DNA of 8,598 nt from an uncultured Anaplasmataceae bacterium (GTDB lineage Bacteria > Pseudomonadota > Alphaproteobacteria > Rickettsiales > CAIPFW01). Positions within the stretch are counted from its first letter, which is position 1. Each line of letters begins with the position of its first letter. Of the stretch, positions 6,599 through 8,598 are shown piece after piece. The stretch lies in contig CAIPFW010000108.1 in NCBI GenBank assembly GCA_903864455.1, positions 1-8,598 on the forward strand, given 5' to 3'. The notes beneath the pieces are model-generated. The model made no database searches. It was given only the letters and a program-made list of their open reading frames with translations, and was not told the origin of the DNA. The position numbers and the translations under genes were made by a program.

Positions 6599-7663
6599 AT
6601 GAAAAAAAATGTAGCTCTTCTATTCGGCGGGCAAAGTGCAGAGCATGAAATCTCTGTCATTTCTGCAAAAAATATTTTTACTGCGATGGATAGAGAATTA
6701 TTCAATCCGATTCTCATCGGAGTCAGTAGGGCTGGTTGCTTTTATCGTTTCGATGATGAATCGTTCATGAAAATTACAAAAGTTGATGATGAAAATACAG
6801 AAAATAAATTGATAAATTTTTATCGATATCCCAATAAAACAACTTTAAACGATGGAACAATCATTCATTGTGTTTTTTGTATTATTCATGGCCAATCAGG
6901 GGAAGACGGTGTGATTCAGGGATTCTGTGAAACATATAATTTGCCTTATGTTGGGTCAAATATAGTCTCGTCAGCTCTCTGTATGAATAAAGAATTTTCA
7001 AAAATTGTCGCACAAGAAAATCACATCAAAACCCCAGAATTTATAGTGTTTGGAGAGAATGATGTGATTGATTATGATGATTGCGTAGAAAAATTTGGCA
7101 CAACTTTTTTCATGAAAATAGCAAACCTTGGCTCTTCGATAGGTGTATATAAAATCAAATCCTATGAGGATTACAAAGATGCATTGGAAAAGATTTGGAG
7201 ATTTGGCGAAAAAGTTATCATTGAAAAATGCGTTGAAAATGCTCGTGAAATCGAAATCGCTGTCTTCAGCAATGATGAAATCATTATCGTTTCTGATGTT
7301 TTGGGTGAGATAAAGCCAAATCGTGAGTTTTATGATTATGAGGCAAAATACTTAGATCCAAATGGTGCAAGCCTCATCATCCCTGCAAAATTAGAGCATA
7401 AGATTATTGATGAAATCAAAGAAATAGCGATTAATATATATAAAGCTTCAAATTGTTATGGCTTGGCGAGAGTAGATTTTTTGATAAATGATGATGGGGT
7501 TTATTTTAATGAAATAAACACACTCCCCGGCTTTACAAACATTAGCATGTATCCAAAACTCTTTGCAGAAAGGGGAATTTCATATCAAAAATTAATTACT
7601 ATGCTTATCGATGGAGCATTCACAAGAAAATCTCGCTCTGTTGATGGATTGATGAGGGATTAG
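6599..7663 (+). CDS. ddl: D-alanine--D-alanine ligase, DdlA type
   Basis: An ATP-grasp ligase making D-Ala-D-Ala for peptidoglycan precursors. The start at 6599 (MKKNVALLFGGQSAEHEIS) matches the family's first strand; the reading frame is open back to an upstream ATG at 6536, but that would overlap folKP and add an unrelated leader. The 354 aa carry GGQSAEHE with E15, HGQSGEDG (97-104), KIANLGSSIGV (173-183), E209, YDYEAKY (245-251), RVDF (291-294) and NEINTLPGFT (304-313). The YDYEAKY segment and length favour the DdlA/Van-like branch. The usual KPA before GSS is KIA here (I174), a mild oddity. It lies 31 bp after folKP and probably shares its transcript; it is not in a mur-fts cluster, where alphaproteobacterial ddlB is usual. 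This indicates a cell that still makes murein. Confidence 0.93.
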   Translation: MKKNVALLFGGQSAEHEISVISAKNIFTAMDRELFNPILIGVSRAGCFYRFDDESFMKITKVDDENTENKLINFYRYPNKTTLNDGTIIHCVFCIIHGQSGEDGVIQGFCETYNLPYVGSNIVSSALCMNKEFSKIVAQENHIKTPEFIVFGENDVIDYDDCVEKFGTTFFMKIANLGSSIGVYKIKSYEDYKDALEKIWRFGEKVIIEKCVENAREIEIAVFSNDEIIIVSDVLGEIKPNREFYDYEAKYLDPNGASLIIPAKLEHKIIDEIKEIAINIYKASNCYGLARVDFLINDDGVYFNEINTLPGFTNISMYPKLFAERGISYQKLITMLIDGAFTRKSRSVDGLMRD

Positions 7664-7676
7664 TGCAAGATATCAA

Positions 7677-8438
7677 TTATAGCTCCGAATCTTTTTCTGT
7701 GTAATCCCCTGTTTGCGAAATTGCATTAATTATTAATTCGTCGATGCAAACATTATCATTTAAATTTGCAACAAAATATACTGCATCAGCTATATCTTCT
7801 GGGTATAGTGGCTTGAATTCTTTATACATATCATCTAACTTCTCTTTATTGCCACCGCAAGCACTGAGAAAAAAATTTGTTTTCGCTTTCCCAGGATGTA
7901 TAGCTGTTACTTTTATTTTGTATTTCATCAAATCAACTCTCAACCCTTTAGAAAAAGCGTCAATTGCAAACTTCGTTAAAGAATATAAATTCCAACCCCT
8001 TCCAACAATTTTTGCACCAATCGAACCAATATTTATAATGTGACCATGCTTTTTACTTATCATATCGGGTAAAATTTTATGCGTTGTATATAAAGCCCCC
8101 TTGATGTTCGTATCGATCATTGAATCAATGTCTTCGATTGTCATATTTTCAAAAGTATTCAAACCGACTCCACAACCAACATTGTTCACTAAAATATCTA
8201 TTTTTTTAAATTCTGCAGGGATGCTTTTTATAGCCCCGCTTACCTCATTTTCTTTTGAAACATCAAATTTTAATGTCAAAACTTTATTATTATATTTTTT
8301 TATTAAATCTGATTTTACTTCTTGCAAAGCATCTTCATGTCTACTAGTTATAATGCAATTCCATCCAGCTGATGAAAATTTTTCAGCAATTGCCTTGCCA
8401 AAACCAGATGTACCACCTGTGATAAGTATCGTCTTCAT
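7677..8438 (-). CDS. Short-chain dehydrogenase/reductase, YdfG-like
   Basis: A 253-aa classical SDR with a Rossmann fold and NAD(P) cofactor. Visible motifs: TGGTSGFG dinucleotide loop (7-14), R33 after the second strand (suggests NADP preference), DV (59-60), NNVG (85-88, in place of the common NNAG), N111, catalytic S139, Y152 and K156 (YSLTK), and HPGKAKT (181-187). The TSGFGKAIAEKF, MIDTNIKGAL and FSKGLRVDL stretches resemble YdfG-type 3-hydroxy acid dehydrogenases, but the substrate cannot be assigned. The C-terminus ends in an acidic tail (DYTEKDSEL). It converges on ddl with a 13-bp gap and no terminator between. The upstream region contains a 12-bp palindrome directly before the ATG. 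Confidence 0.88.
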   Translation of the reverse strand: MKTILITGGTSGFGKAIAEKFSSAGWNCIITSRHEDALQEVKSDLIKKYNNKVLTLKFDVSKENEVSGAIKSIPAEFKKIDILVNNVGCGVGLNTFENMTIEDIDSMIDTNIKGALYTTHKILPDMISKKHGHIINIGSIGAKIVGRGWNLYSLTKFAIDAFSKGLRVDLMKYKIKVTAIHPGKAKTNFFLSACGGNKEKLDDMYKEFKPLYPEDIADAVYFVANLNDNVCIDELIINAISQTGDYTEKDSEL

Positions 8439-8440
8439 AT

Positions 8441-8452
8441 TTCTATATAGAA
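8441..8452. promoter_or_regulatory. 12-bp palindrome directly upstream of the SDR start
   Basis: TTCTATATAGAA is a perfect palindrome two bases from the ATG of the dehydrogenase. It could be an operator or a small leader hairpin; the composition makes it weak evidence. Confidence 0.2.
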
Positions 8453-8486
8453 GTAAAATAATAATATATTATCTCATAAGGATATT

Positions 8487-8524
8487 AAAAGTTTGTTATT
8501 AAAAAAAATAATTTTTCTCAATAT
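8487..8524 (-). repeat. Copy B of the ~38-bp upstream repeat
   Basis: The reverse complement of 8505-8524 equals positions 114-133 over 20 bases, with gapped similarity continuing to 8487. It lies about 50-85 bp upstream of the SDR start and points towards it, as copy A points towards the transporter gene. Whether it carries a promoter is unclear; the place of the -10 box in copy A reads TTTAAT here. Confidence 0.5.
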
Positions 8525-8598
8525 TTCTTCATTTAATAAATATTTTTACTGCTTTCTTGGAAGAAAATTTATATATAATACAATTATAAAGTAAAATA

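Noticed and set aside
7744..8502. Two rightward reading frames (7744-8043, 8101-8502) opposite the dehydrogenase
   Set aside because: Both are antisense shadows of a clear SDR gene and show no family motif.
8553..8566. TTTCTTGGAAGAAA as a hairpin or terminator
   Set aside because: The stem would have only a 2-base loop and no T tract; at most an operator-like dyad with no other support.
8574..8579. Perfect TATAAT near the right end as a promoter for a rightward gene
   Set aside because: No acceptable -35 box at 15-19 bases upstream, and the downstream gene is outside the window, so it cannot be judged.
1..8598. tRNA, rRNA, CRISPR array, transposase or phage genes
   Set aside because: Read through both strands by eye: no cloverleaf-like or rRNA stretch, no regularly spaced repeats, and no transposase or phage motif in any open frame.

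Overview
The window is a strongly AT-rich stretch (roughly 30% G+C by eye) of what looks like an alphaproteobacterial chromosome, most likely a reduced, host-associated lineage of the Rickettsiales or Holosporales kind. The clues are the base composition, weak or absent Shine-Dalgarno sites, a fused HPPK-DHPS folate gene of the kind known from Rickettsia, and a tolC gene followed directly by a PopZ-like acidic protein, an order familiar from alphaproteobacteria. TAA, TAG and TGA all serve as stops and RF2 is present, so the genetic code appears standard. The genus cannot be named from this sequence alone.

Layout. Positions 1-97 hold part of a dispersed repeat, followed by a promoter-like segment and a 490-aa proton-conducting membrane transporter subunit (160-1632, +). 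Convergent to it, and only 21 bp away, is prfB (release factor 2), which needs a programmed +1 frameshift at a textbook CTT TGA C site (2692-2698). An ordinary ORF call would recover only the last three quarters of the protein. Upstream of prfB lies a 137-bp element with perfect 33-bp inverted ends (2893-3029), a second copy of the repeat seen at the left edge. Then come a PopZ-like gene (3056-3814, -) and tolC (3821-5101, -), 6 bp apart and probably one transcript.

A 128-bp divergent promoter region separates tolC from a rightward pair: folKP (5230-6567), a bifunctional folate enzyme, and ddl (6599-7663), a DdlA-type D-alanine--D-alanine ligase. A YdfG-like short-chain dehydrogenase (7677-8438, -) converges on ddl. 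About 160 bp of AT-rich intergenic DNA follow to the window end.

The genes are mostly core functions: ion or proton transport, translation termination, polar organisation, outer-membrane export, folate synthesis and peptidoglycan precursor synthesis. I found no phage, CRISPR, toxin or transposase gene and no RNA gene. The least explained material is non-coding: the inverted-repeat element family, a second approximately 38-bp repeat lying upstream of two unrelated genes, and the divergent PopZ candidate. I see no convincing entirely new multi-gene system.
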